Source: Gammaproteobacteria bacterium (lineage in GTDB: Bacteria > Pseudomonadota > Gammaproteobacteria > QOAV01). From it: a stretch of 14,781 nt of DNA. The notes under the pieces are model-generated. The model saw only the letters and a list, made by a program, of their open reading frames with translations, was not told where the DNA came from and did no database searches. Both the position numbers and the translations under genes were made by a program. Below are positions 1 to 6,960 of this stretch, one piece after another. Position 1 is the first letter of the stretch; every line of letters begins with the position of its first letter. The stretch is taken from contig JALXFQ010000327.1 in the NCBI GenBank assembly GCA_027067235.1, positions 1-14,781 on the forward strand. The letters are read 5' to 3'.

Positions 1-662
1 CGCCGACCATCCTCGATCAACTGGGCAAACGCTTCCAGATACAGGGGCTGGACAGCGTGGAAGAGGCGCGCGATCTGTCGCTGCTGTTGCGCGCCGGCGC
101 GCTGGCCGCGCCCGTGGACATCATCGAAGAACGCACTATCGGCCCCAGCCTGGGTCAGGATAATATCAACCAGGGTTTCCGCGCCGTGATGATCGGCATG
201 GCGCTGGTGCTGATTTTCATGGTCATTATTTACAGGGGCTTCGGCCTGGTGGCTGATGTGGCGCTGATACTGAACCTGGTTCTGCTGGTGGCGGTGCTGT
301 CGCTGTTTCAGGCGACGCTGACCTTGCCGGGTATTGCCGGTATCGTGCTCACCGTGGGCATGGCGGTGGACGCCAACGTATTGATTTATGAACGTATCCG
401 CGAGGAGCTGGCCAATGGCAATACGCCACAGGCGAGTATCCACGCGGGCTATGATCGCGCCTTGACGACTATTGTCGACGCCAACGTGACTACGCTGATT
501 GCCGCCATCGTACTGTTTAATTTCGGCACCGGCCCGATCAAGGGCTTTGCCATCACCCTCAGTATCGGCATTATCACTTCCATGTTCACCGCCATTTTTG
601 TCACCCGCGCCATTGTCAATCTGTGGCTGGGCGGCCGGCGTCTGAAAAAACTGCCCATATAG
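1..662 (+). CDS. secD: Protein translocase subunit SecD, C-terminal part (5' end outside window)
   Basis: SecD works with SecF in the inner membrane, using the proton gradient to pull exported proteins out of SecYEG on the periplasmic side. About 219 C-terminal residues are visible, reading from base 3, against roughly 615 in the E. coli protein. They include the family stretch LLLRAGALAAP, the EERTIGPSLG motif, and then five hydrophobic segments with VGMAVDANVLIYERIREEL. The Asp in VDAN is, by family knowledge, the conserved membrane acidic residue of proton coupling. The C-terminal GFAIT and SMFTAIFVTRAIVN stretches are typical. The frame has no internal stop and ends in TAG. secF follows after 24 bases, so the two are surely co-transcribed. 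The N-terminal half and the periplasmic P1 head lie upstream and cannot be judged. Confidence 0.97.
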   Translation, partial: PTILDQLGKRFQIQGLDSVEEARDLSLLLRAGALAAPVDIIEERTIGPSLGQDNINQGFRAVMIGMALVLIFMVIIYRGFGLVADVALILNLVLLVAVLSLFQATLTLPGIAGIVLTVGMAVDANVLIYERIREELANGNTPQASIHAGYDRALTTIVDANVTTLIAAIVLFNFGTGPIKGFAITLSIGIITSMFTAIFVTRAIVNLWLGGRRLKKLPI

Positions 663-686
663 CCGATATCCTGCCGAGGCTGACAG

Positions 687-1703
687 ATGAAAATTTTCAA
701 GAACAACACACATATTGATTTCATGGGCATGCGCAAGATTGCGCTGGCTCTGTCGACTCTGGCCATTCTGGCCGGTATTGCTTCGCTGTTCGTGCGCGGG
801 CTGAATCTGGGTATCGATTTTACCGGCGGCACGCTGGTGGAAGTGCATTATGCCGAACCAGTGGATATCAACGATATTCGAAGCATCCTGGCCGGTACGC
901 AATTTGACAATGCCATTGTTCAGCATTTTGGCACCTCGTCAGATGTGATGATTCGTCTGCCCATGAACGAATCGGCCAACAGCGCAGAACTGAGTAACCA
1001 GCTTCTGGCCAAATTGCGTTCCGCGCAGCAAGAGGTTTATGTCCGCGCGGGCCCGGACAAGGTTCAGTTGTGCAGCAAGGGTGACCAGACCGTTCCCTGT
1101 CACGTGCAGCTGCGGCGGGTCGAGTTTGTCGGCCCGCAGGTGGGCAAAGAGCTGACCGAGAAAGGCGGGCTGGCGATACTGTATACGCTGGGCATGATCA
1201 TGCTGTACGTGGCCTGGCGCTTCGAATGGCGCTTTGCCGTGGGTTCGGTGGCGGCGCTGTTCCATGATGTGCTGATTACCGTGGGCGTGTTTTCCATTCT
1301 CGGCATGGAGTTCTCGCTGCCGGTGCTGGCGGCGGTGCTGGCGGTTATCGGTTATTCGCTGAACGATACCATCGTGGTGTTCGACCGCATCCGGGAGAAT
1401 TTCCGCAAGCTGCGCAAGGGCGAGCCGGCTGAAATCATGAACATATCCATCAATCAGACCCTGTCGCGCACCATCCTGACCTCGTTTACCACCTTGCTGG
1501 TGCTGCTGGCGCTGTTCCTGGTGGGTGGCGAGAGCATACGCGGCTTTTCCTTTGCGCTGATTATCGGTGTGGTGGTGGGTACCTATTCATCCATTTTCGT
1601 GGCCAGCCCGATAGTGTTGATGCTGGGCCTGACCAAGGCCGATCTGATGGCTGTGAAGAAAGAAAACGACGATCGGGACAAACCTGTCGTCGAAGAATTT
1701 TAA
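687..1703 (+). CDS. secF: Protein translocase subunit SecF
   Basis: SecF is the inner-membrane partner of SecD in proton-driven completion of protein export. The 338 residues start at an ATG preceded by GAGG seven bases upstream. Membrane segment 1 lies at about residues 17-37, followed by the signature GIDFTGGT (42-49). A periplasmic domain runs to about residue 160, and five more membrane segments follow, with FRFEWR-like ending (WRFEWR, 177-182), GYSLNDTIVVFDRIRENFRK (222-241) and the LSRTILTSFTTL stretch. E. coli SecF is 323 residues. Much of the difference is a longer periplasmic loop before EFVGPQVG that carries two cysteines (C129 and C138), absent from the E. coli protein as I recall it. 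glyA begins 18 bases after the stop, so secD, secF and glyA probably share a transcript. Confidence 0.98.
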   Translation: MKIFKNNTHIDFMGMRKIALALSTLAILAGIASLFVRGLNLGIDFTGGTLVEVHYAEPVDINDIRSILAGTQFDNAIVQHFGTSSDVMIRLPMNESANSAELSNQLLAKLRSAQQEVYVRAGPDKVQLCSKGDQTVPCHVQLRRVEFVGPQVGKELTEKGGLAILYTLGMIMLYVAWRFEWRFAVGSVAALFHDVLITVGVFSILGMEFSLPVLAAVLAVIGYSLNDTIVVFDRIRENFRKLRKGEPAEIMNISINQTLSRTILTSFTTLLVLLALFLVGGESIRGFSFALIIGVVVGTYSSIFVASPIVLMLGLTKADLMAVKKENDDRDKPVVEEF

Positions 1704-1721
1704 CTGCGGAGAAAGCTGACG

Positions 1722-2996
1722 ATGTTTAGCAAAGACATGACCATAGCCGACTACGATCCGGAATTGTGGCAGGCGATTACCGATGAGAACAAACGTCAGG
1801 AACAGCATATCGAGCTGATTGCCTCCGAGAACTACGCCAGCCCGCGGGTCATGGAAGCGCAGGGTTCGGTACTGACCAACAAATATGCCGAGGGCTATCC
1901 CGGCAAGCGCTATTATGGCGGCTGTGAATACGTCGACGTGGCCGAGCAACTGGCCATTGATCGCGTCAAACAGTTGTTCGGCGCGGATTACGCCAACGTG
2001 CAGCCGCATTCCGGTTCGCAGGCCAACGCAGCGGTGTATATGGCCCTGCTGCAGCCGGGCGACGCGATTCTGGGCATGAGTCTGGCGCATGGCGGACATC
2101 TGACCCATGGCGCCAAGGTGAATTTTTCCGGCAAGATTTTTGATGCCCACCAGTATGGTCTGGACGAAGCCACTGGCGAAATTGATTATACGCAAGTGGA
2201 AGCGCTGGCTGAGGAGCATCAGCCCAAAATGATTGTGGCCGGGTTTTCCGCCTATTCGCGCGTGGTGGACTGGCAGCGTTTTCGCGACTTTGCCGACAAG
2301 GTTGGCGCCTATCTGTTCGTGGATATGGCGCATGTGGCCGGTCTGGTGGCGGCGGGTGTTTATCCCAGCCCGGTGCAGATCGCTGACGTGACCACTTCCA
2401 CCACCCACAAAACACTGCGTGGCCCGCGCGGCGGCATCATTCTGGCTAAAGAAAACGCCGACATTCAGAAAAAACTCAATTCACTGGTTTTCCCCGGTAC
2501 CCAGGGCGGCCCGCTGATGCACGTGATAGCGGCCAAGGCGGTGGCCTTCAAAGAGGCGCTGCAGGACGATTTCAGAACCTATCAGCAGCAGGTGGTGGAC
2601 AACGCCAGAGCCATGGCGGGAACCATGATCGAACGTGGTTACCATATAGTCTCCGGCGGCACCGACAATCATTTGTTCCTGGTGGATCTGGTGGACAAGG
2701 ACATTACCGGCAAGGATGCGGAAGCGGCGCTGGGTGACGGCAATATCACCGTGAACAAGAACGCCGTGCCCAATGATCCGCGCTCGCCGTTCGTCACCTC
2801 CGGCCTGCGCATTGGCACGCCGGCCGCCACTACGCGTGGTTTCGGTGTCAGGGAAGTCACGGATCTGGCCAACTGGATTTGCGACATACTCGACAACATG
2901 GATGACGAATCGGTGCGCGCCGAGGTCAAGGCCAAAGCGCTGGCCCTGTGTGAGCGCTTCCCGGTGTACGAAAAAGGCGCCAAAGGCACGGCCTGA
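1722..2996 (+). CDS. glyA: Serine hydroxymethyltransferase
   Basis: GlyA is a cytosolic PLP enzyme that converts serine and tetrahydrofolate to glycine and 5,10-methylene-tetrahydrofolate, the main source of one-carbon units. The 424 residues are near the usual 417-420. Recognisable stretches are HIELIASENY (29-38), NKYAEGYPGKRYYGG (53-67), QPHSGSQAN (94-102), the DMAHVAGLVAAG strand (201-212) and TTSTTHKTLRGPRGG. The last of these contains the PLP-binding lysine, K230. The C-terminal DNHLFLVDL and NITVNKNAVP stretches are also standard. The start has a good ribosome binding site, GGAGAAAG, ending six bases before the ATG. Only 18 bases separate it from secF, so there is no room for a glycine riboswitch. 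The secF-glyA junction differs from E. coli, where glyA is elsewhere; a glyA-nrdR-rib order is familiar from other gammaproteobacteria. Confidence 0.99.
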   Translation: MFSKDMTIADYDPELWQAITDENKRQEQHIELIASENYASPRVMEAQGSVLTNKYAEGYPGKRYYGGCEYVDVAEQLAIDRVKQLFGADYANVQPHSGSQANAAVYMALLQPGDAILGMSLAHGGHLTHGAKVNFSGKIFDAHQYGLDEATGEIDYTQVEALAEEHQPKMIVAGFSAYSRVVDWQRFRDFADKVGAYLFVDMAHVAGLVAAGVYPSPVQIADVTTSTTHKTLRGPRGGIILAKENADIQKKLNSLVFPGTQGGPLMHVIAAKAVAFKEALQDDFRTYQQQVVDNARAMAGTMIERGYHIVSGGTDNHLFLVDLVDKDITGKDAEAALGDGNITVNKNAVPNDPRSPFVTSGLRIGTPAATTRGFGVREVTDLANWICDILDNMDDESVRAEVKAKALALCERFPVYEKGAKGTA

Positions 2997-3004
2997 GCTG
3001 ACAG

Positions 3005-3133
3005 ATGATTGCACAAGGCATGCGCATCGTTGACACCAAAGGCATTAGCGGGCTGTTGAAACACAGTGTTTTTCGAGGGTCTGTTCGTCTGGCGCCCCTC
3101 CAGCCTTCAGCCTCCGGCCTCCAGCCTCAATAA
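3005..3133 (+). CDS. Possible 42-residue small ORF filling the glyA-nrdR gap (uncertain)
   Basis: An ATG nine bases after the glyA stop opens a 42-codon frame with a TAA at 3131-3133, one base before the nrdR ATG. The peptide begins MIAQGMRIVDTKG and ends in a Pro/Ser/Gln-rich tail (PLQPSASGLQPQ) encoded by the heptamer repeat. I do not recognise it and cannot see a domain, signal peptide or membrane segment. The only argument for translation is position: it spans almost the whole gap, and its stop would bring ribosomes to the nrdR start, which lacks its own Shine-Dalgarno sequence. The repeat-derived tail and short length argue that it may be a chance open frame. Confidence 0.2.
   Translation: MIAQGMRIVDTKGISGLLKHSVFRGSVRLAPLQPSASGLQPQ
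3059..3071. promoter_or_regulatory. Perfect 13-base dyad AAACAC-A-GTGTTT in the nrdR leader
   Basis: AAACACAGTGTTT is an odd-length palindrome with six paired bases on each side, located 64 bases before the nrdR start. It could be a repressor operator or a small RNA hairpin. It does not fit the NrdR box, which as I recall it is 16 bases long with ACAC and GTGT arms separated by an AT-rich centre of eight. Chance is a real alternative at this length. Confidence 0.2.
3098..3125 (+). repeat. Four-copy heptamer tandem repeat, consensus CTCCAGC
   Basis: Four consecutive 7-base units are visible: CTCCAGC, CTTCAGC, CTCCGGC and CTCCAGC, followed by a partial CTCAA. The array ends nine bases before the nrdR ATG, where a ribosome binding site would be expected. 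Seven is not a multiple of three, so gain or loss of a unit would shift any reading frame that crosses it. The repeat is imperfect, which suggests that it is not rapidly slipping at present. Confidence 0.75.
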
Positions 3134-3134
3134 A

Positions 3135-3602
3135 ATGCGCTGTCCATTCTGTAAAGGCGAAGACACGAAGGTTGTTGATTCCCGCGATGCTGACGGCGGT
3201 GCTTCCGTGCGCCGCCGGCGCGAATGCCAGACCTGCGGTGAACGCTTTACCACTTTTGAGAAAGCAGAGCTGGCGTTGCCGCAAATTTTGAAGTCGGATC
3301 AGCGCCGCGAAGCCTTCGACGAGGCCAAATTGCGCGCCGGCATGATGCGGGCGCTGGAAAAGCGTCCGGTGGAGGCTGATCAGGTCGAGGCGGCTATACA
3401 CCGCATTCGCCACAAGTTGTCCGCCAGCGGCGAGCGCGAGGTGCCCAGCACTCGTCTGGGTGACTGGGTGATGGAAGAACTGCAGGAGCTGGACGAAGTG
3501 GCCTATGTGCGTTTTGCCTCGGTTTATCGCCGCTTTCAGGATCTGGACGCTTTTACCGAGGAGCTGGAGCGCCTGCGCGCCAAATCCGGCGCCGACGACT
3601 GA
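3135..3602 (+). CDS. nrdR: Transcriptional repressor NrdR
   Basis: NrdR represses ribonucleotide reductase genes by binding paired NrdR boxes, and it senses dATP/ATP through an ATP-cone. The 155 residues begin with the family-typical MRCPFC. The zinc ribbon uses C3, C6, C31 and C34 (CPFC and CQTC), with the DSRDADGG and RRRREC stretches between. The ATP-cone covers about residues 49-139, ending in the usual FASVYRRFQD. The frame is open 23 codons further upstream (to 3066), but those codons encode the repeat region and an odd leader, and the internal ATG gives the canonical N-terminus, so I start there. No Shine-Dalgarno sequence precedes it; the upstream bases are the heptamer repeat and CAATAAA. 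ribD follows after 15 bases, as in many gammaproteobacteria. I see no NrdR box in the window, as expected if its targets are the distant nrd genes. Confidence 0.97.
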   Translation: MRCPFCKGEDTKVVDSRDADGGASVRRRRECQTCGERFTTFEKAELALPQILKSDQRREAFDEAKLRAGMMRALEKRPVEADQVEAAIHRIRHKLSASGEREVPSTRLGDWVMEELQELDEVAYVRFASVYRRFQDLDAFTEELERLRAKSGADD

Positions 3603-3617
3603 AGGATGGCCTGAATC

Positions 3618-4712
3618 ATGGACTACACCGCTGCTGACGTCCGTTATATGGCGCGCGCTCTGGAGTTGGCGCGCAAGGGCTTGTATTCCACCGACCCCAA
3701 CCCCAGAGTGGGCTGCGTCATTGTGCGCAACGGCAAAGTGGTGGGCGAAGGCTGGCATGAAAAAGCCGGCGGGCCCCATGCTGAAGTCATGGCGCTGGCG
3801 CAGGCCGGCGATCAGGCCAGGGGCGCGACTGTCTATGTTACCCTGGAGCCCTGTGCTCACGAAGGGCGTACGCCGCCCTGTGTGCATGGGCTGGTCAACG
3901 CGCAGGTGGCCCGGGTAGTGATTGCCCTGCAGGACCCGAATCCGCTGGTGGATTCGAAAGGTGTCGCCCTGCTGGAAAAAGCCGGTATCCAGACCGATGT
4001 GGGGTTACTCGCAGCCGAAGCAGAACGCCTGAATATCGGTTTCGTCACGCGCATGCGGGAAAAGCGGCCGTGGGTGCGGGCCAAGGTGGGGGCCAGCGTC
4101 GACGGGCGCACGGCTCTGGCCAATGGCGACAGTCAATGGATTACCTCGCGCCAGTCGCGCCAGGATGTACAGCACTGGCGCGCCCGCAGTTCGGCGATCG
4201 TTTCCGGCGTCGGTACCGTACTGGCCGATGATCCGTCCCTGAACGTCAGGCTGGAAGGCGTGGAGCGGCAACCGTTGCGCGTGATTGTGGACAGCCACCT
4301 GAGCACGCCGCCGGACGCCAGACTGTTGCGGACGGATGGCGAAGTGCTGGTTGTCACCGTATCCGACGATACCGGCGCAGAAGACGCTTTGCGCCGGGCC
4401 GGCGCGCAGGTGGTCCGGATCAAGTCGGAGAAGGGCCGCGTCAGTCTGGCTGGCCTGATGGATTACCTGGTGACCCGGGGCGTAAACGAAGTATTCGTGG
4501 AAACCGGCGCAACCCTGCACGGCGCCCTGCTGGAGGCCGGACTGGTGGACGAATTGCTGATTTATCTGGCACCCGCGGTACTGGGTGATACATCGCGCGG
4601 CATGTTCAAGCTGCCGCCGCTGGATGATCTGGCACAGAAAATCGGGCTGGAATGGTCAGATCTGCGGCGTATCGGGCCGGATGTCAGGCTCATGGCCAGG
4701 GTGAAGAACTGA
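3618..4712 (+). CDS. ribD: Bifunctional diaminohydroxyphosphoribosylaminopyrimidine deaminase / 5-amino-6-(5-phosphoribosylamino)uracil reductase
   Basis: RibD carries out the second and third steps of riboflavin synthesis: deamination of the pyrimidine ring, then NADPH-dependent reduction of the ribosyl side chain. The 364 residues compare with 367 in E. coli. The N-terminal cytidine-deaminase-like domain has the zinc site HAE (H54, E56 as proton shuttle) and PCAHEGRTPPC with C79 and C88. The reductase domain begins near residue 150 (RPWVRAKVGASVDGRTA) and includes QWITS and GVGTVLADDP. The start follows GAAGGA by 11 bases, a long spacing, but no better in-frame start exists. Its TGA shares one base with the ribE ATG (TGATG), so the two are translationally coupled. 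Confidence 0.98.
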   Translation: MDYTAADVRYMARALELARKGLYSTDPNPRVGCVIVRNGKVVGEGWHEKAGGPHAEVMALAQAGDQARGATVYVTLEPCAHEGRTPPCVHGLVNAQVARVVIALQDPNPLVDSKGVALLEKAGIQTDVGLLAAEAERLNIGFVTRMREKRPWVRAKVGASVDGRTALANGDSQWITSRQSRQDVQHWRARSSAIVSGVGTVLADDPSLNVRLEGVERQPLRVIVDSHLSTPPDARLLRTDGEVLVVTVSDDTGAEDALRRAGAQVVRIKSEKGRVSLAGLMDYLVTRGVNEVFVETGATLHGALLEAGLVDELLIYLAPAVLGDTSRGMFKLPPLDDLAQKIGLEWSDLRRIGPDVRLMARVKN

Positions 4713-5362
4713 TGTTTACAGGAATCATACAAAGCGTGGGCAGCGTGAAGCGCCTGGATGATCGCGGCGGCGACATGCGCATGGTTTTTTCCACCGGCAA
4801 GCTGGATATCAGCGAATATCAGCCGGGCGACAGCATTGCCGTCAACGGCGTTTGTCTGACAGCGCTGGAATACGGCGCCGCAGCGTTTTCGGCGGATGTG
4901 TCCAGGGAAACCCTGTCCGTGACGACGTTTGGTGACCTGAAAACAGGCGACCCGGTGAATCTGGAGCCGGCACTGCGGGTGCAGGATCGTCTCGGTGGTC
5001 ATCTGGTGTCCGGTCACGTGGATGGCGTCGGTTCGGTAGAGTCGAGAAAAGCCGCCGGGCGCTCGGAAAAATTTGTGTTTGTAATGCCTGCCGAGCTGAC
5101 GCGCTATGTGGCGGGCAAGGGCTCCATCTGTATCAACGGCGTCAGCCTGACGGTGAATCGCAGCGAGGGTAACCGCTTCACGGTCAATATCGTGCCGCAC
5201 ACCCTGCAGGAAACCATGCTGGGATCGCTGCAGGCGGGCGACCGGGTGAACCTGGAAGTGGACATCATTGCGCGCTATCTTGAAAAACTGCTGCGCGGTG
5301 ACAAAGACGCTGACGGCAGTATTGATCTGGAATTATTACAACGGACGGGGTTTGCCGGGTGA
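4712..5362 (+). CDS. ribE: Riboflavin synthase, alpha subunit
   Basis: This enzyme dismutates two molecules of 6,7-dimethyl-8-ribityllumazine into riboflavin and the pyrimidine that lumazine synthase re-uses. The 216 residues begin with the diagnostic MFTGII. They show the two repeated beta-barrels of the family: SIAVNGVCLT (41-50) in the first, and GHLVSGHVDG (96-105) with SICINGVSLT (138-147) in the second. The C-terminal helix region (DIIARYLEKLL) supports trimer formation in known structures. The frame stays open 20 codons upstream within ribD, but MFTGII is the conserved N-terminus and a GTGAAG stretch precedes it. The stop overlaps the ribBX GTG start by four bases (GTGA). The gene is called ribC in older E. 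coli nomenclature. Confidence 0.98.
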   Translation: MFTGIIQSVGSVKRLDDRGGDMRMVFSTGKLDISEYQPGDSIAVNGVCLTALEYGAAAFSADVSRETLSVTTFGDLKTGDPVNLEPALRVQDRLGGHLVSGHVDGVGSVESRKAAGRSEKFVFVMPAELTRYVAGKGSICINGVSLTVNRSEGNRFTVNIVPHTLQETMLGSLQAGDRVNLEVDIIARYLEKLLRGDKDADGSIDLELLQRTGFAG

Positions 5363-6480
5363 ATCTGGACAAGGCGGAAGATCTGATCAGGGACATACGC
5401 GCCGGCCGCATGGTGGTGCTGATGGACGACGAGGATCGTGAAAACGAAGGCGATCTGGTGATGGCGGCGGAGAAGGTGACGCCGGAAGCGATCAATTTCA
5501 TGGTCAGGCACGCGCGCGGGCTGGTATGCCTGCCGCTGTCGCGCGAGCGCTGCGAACAGCTCAAGCTGCCACTCATGGTGGACAAGAACGATACGCCGTT
5601 TTCCACCAATTTTACGGTCTCCATCGAGGCGGCGCAGGGCGTGACCACCGGTATTTCCGCCGCGGATCGCGCCAAAACGGTGCTGGCGGCGGTCAAACCC
5701 CACGCCGGACCCGATGATATCGTCATGCCGGGCCATGTTTTCCCGCTGATGGCGCAGCCGGGAGGCGTCCTCAGTCGCGCGGGTCATACCGAGGCCGGTG
5801 TCGATCTGTCGCGTCTGGCCGGTCTCGAGCCAGCCAGCGTCATTTGCGAAATACTGAAAGAAGACGGCACCATGGCGCGTGCGCCGGATCTGGTCAAGTT
5901 CGCCAAACAGCACGGTCTGAAAATCGGCACTATCGAAGACCTGATCCGCTATCGCATGGAACATGAATCCAGCATCGTGCGCGAGTCGGAAGATACCCTG
6001 AATACGCATTTTGGCGAATTTCGCGCCGTGGTTTATCGCGACAGGCTGGATGACAGCTCCCATGTGGCGCTGGTCAGGGGCGATATCACGCCTGACGAGC
6101 CGGTACTGGTGCGGGTGGATGTGAACCGCGGCGTTTCCGATATACTGCGCGAAGTGGCGATCAGCGACGACTGGTCGGTAAGCGCTGCCCTGCGCGCGGT
6201 TGCCCATGCCGGCAAGGGCGTGGTGGTGCTGCTGCAGAATGCCCTGCCGCCGGAAGATTTGCACAATGTCACGGCGCGGTATAAAAAGAACAAAGACCCT
6301 GCGCAGGAAGACTGGCAGGAGAAAATGCCCGAGTTTCGCACCGTGGGGCAGGGTTCGCGCATACTGGCCGATCTGGGCGCGAAGAAAATACGCGTCATGA
6401 GCAAACCCATGGTTATGCACGGCCTGGCCGGGTTCGGGCTGGAAGTGACTGAATATATAGACCATCCGCAACAGGATTGA
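5359..6480 (+). CDS. ribBX: 3,4-dihydroxy-2-butanone 4-phosphate synthase fused to a degenerate GTP cyclohydrolase II-like domain (RibBX)
   Basis: The N-terminal domain (about 1-205) converts ribulose 5-phosphate to dihydroxybutanone phosphate and formate. It has DDEDRENEGDL (23-33), GHVFPL (125-130) and the RAGHTEAGVDL stretch (140-150), all standard. The C-terminal domain (about 210-373) resembles GTP cyclohydrolase II in fold-level landmarks such as GQGSRILADLGAKKIRVMS and GLAGFGLEV. It lacks that enzyme's zinc-cysteine cluster: the expected HSECLTGD...LRCDCG region is VDVNRGVSDILREVA here, with no cysteine. The RQEGRGIGL-type catalytic stretch is LLQNALPPEDL. I therefore infer that it does not open GTP. 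This matches the RibBX variant described in Proteobacteria, first in Shewanella. The GTG start lies inside the ribE stop. Many annotations would wrongly call this bifunctional RibBA. Confidence 0.93.
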   Translation: MNLDKAEDLIRDIRAGRMVVLMDDEDRENEGDLVMAAEKVTPEAINFMVRHARGLVCLPLSRERCEQLKLPLMVDKNDTPFSTNFTVSIEAAQGVTTGISAADRAKTVLAAVKPHAGPDDIVMPGHVFPLMAQPGGVLSRAGHTEAGVDLSRLAGLEPASVICEILKEDGTMARAPDLVKFAKQHGLKIGTIEDLIRYRMEHESSIVRESEDTLNTHFGEFRAVVYRDRLDDSSHVALVRGDITPDEPVLVRVDVNRGVSDILREVAISDDWSVSAALRAVAHAGKGVVVLLQNALPPEDLHNVTARYKKNKDPAQEDWQEKMPEFRTVGQGSRILADLGAKKIRVMSKPMVMHGLAGFGLEVTEYIDHPQQD

Positions 6481-6483
6481 AAA

Positions 6484-6960
6484 ATGAAAGAAGTGAAGAC
6501 AATCGAAGGCGGTTTTTCCGCCGCTGGCGCCAGCTACGGCATCGTGGTGGGGCGCTTCAATGGCTTCATTGTGGAAAGCCTGCTGGATGGCGCGCTGGAC
6601 GCCCTGAAGCGCCATGGCGCTGACATGAGCAAAGTCGAGGTGGTGAAAGTCCCCGGCGCGTTTGAAATACCCGGCACGGCAAAACGCATGGCCGGGACAA
6701 ATAAATATGATGCCGTTATTACGCTGGGCGCGGTGATACGCGGCTCCACGCCGCATTTCGACTATGTGGCCGGCACCTGCGCCAATGGTCTGGCGAAACT
6801 GAACATCGAAACCGACATTCCGGTCATTTTCGGCGTACTCACCGTGGACAGCATCGAACAGGCCATCGAGCGCGCTGGCACCAAAGCCGGCAACAAGGGC
6901 GCGGAAGCGGCCATCACCGCAGTGGAAATGATCGACGTTTACAAGCAAATTACCGGCTGA
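6484..6960 (+). CDS. ribH: 6,7-dimethyl-8-ribityllumazine synthase
   Basis: RibH condenses the ribitylamino-pyrimidinedione with dihydroxybutanone phosphate (the RibB product) to form lumazine, the substrate of RibE. It usually assembles as a 60-mer or decamer in the cytosol. The 158 residues carry VVGRFNGFI (21-29), VPGAFEIPG (56-64), and the GAVIRGSTPHFDYV stretch with the catalytic histidine H91. The C-terminal NKGAEAA motif is also present. The start lies three bases after the ribBX stop, with CAGGA inside the end of ribBX as a modest ribosome binding site. The TGA stop shares one base with the nusB ATG. The order ribE-ribBX-ribH puts the lumazine-forming pair next to each other. Confidence 0.98.
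   Translation: MKEVKTIEGGFSAAGASYGIVVGRFNGFIVESLLDGALDALKRHGADMSKVEVVKVPGAFEIPGTAKRMAGTNKYDAVITLGAVIRGSTPHFDYVAGTCANGLAKLNIETDIPVIFGVLTVDSIEQAIERAGTKAGNKGAEAAITAVEMIDVYKQITG

Noticed and set aside
1704..1721. A glycine riboswitch before glyA or an FMN riboswitch before the rib genes
   Set aside because: The secF-glyA gap is only 18 bases. The glyA-nrdR gap lacks the conserved multi-helix pattern of an RFN element by eye.
1587..2408. A 273-codon - strand open frame opposite secF and glyA
   Set aside because: It is antisense shadow of strongly conserved coding sequence, with no domain or start signal of its own.
3066..3134. A 23-codon N-terminal extension of NrdR
   Set aside because: The extension translates the heptamer repeat and lacks a ribosome binding site, whereas the downstream ATG gives the canonical MRCPFC beginning.
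5275..6948. A 557-codon - strand open frame opposite ribBX and ribH
   Set aside because: It is exactly antisense to well-supported genes and its sequence is His/Gln/Ala-rich without any domain. Codon bias in GC-rich DNA often leaves one antisense frame open.
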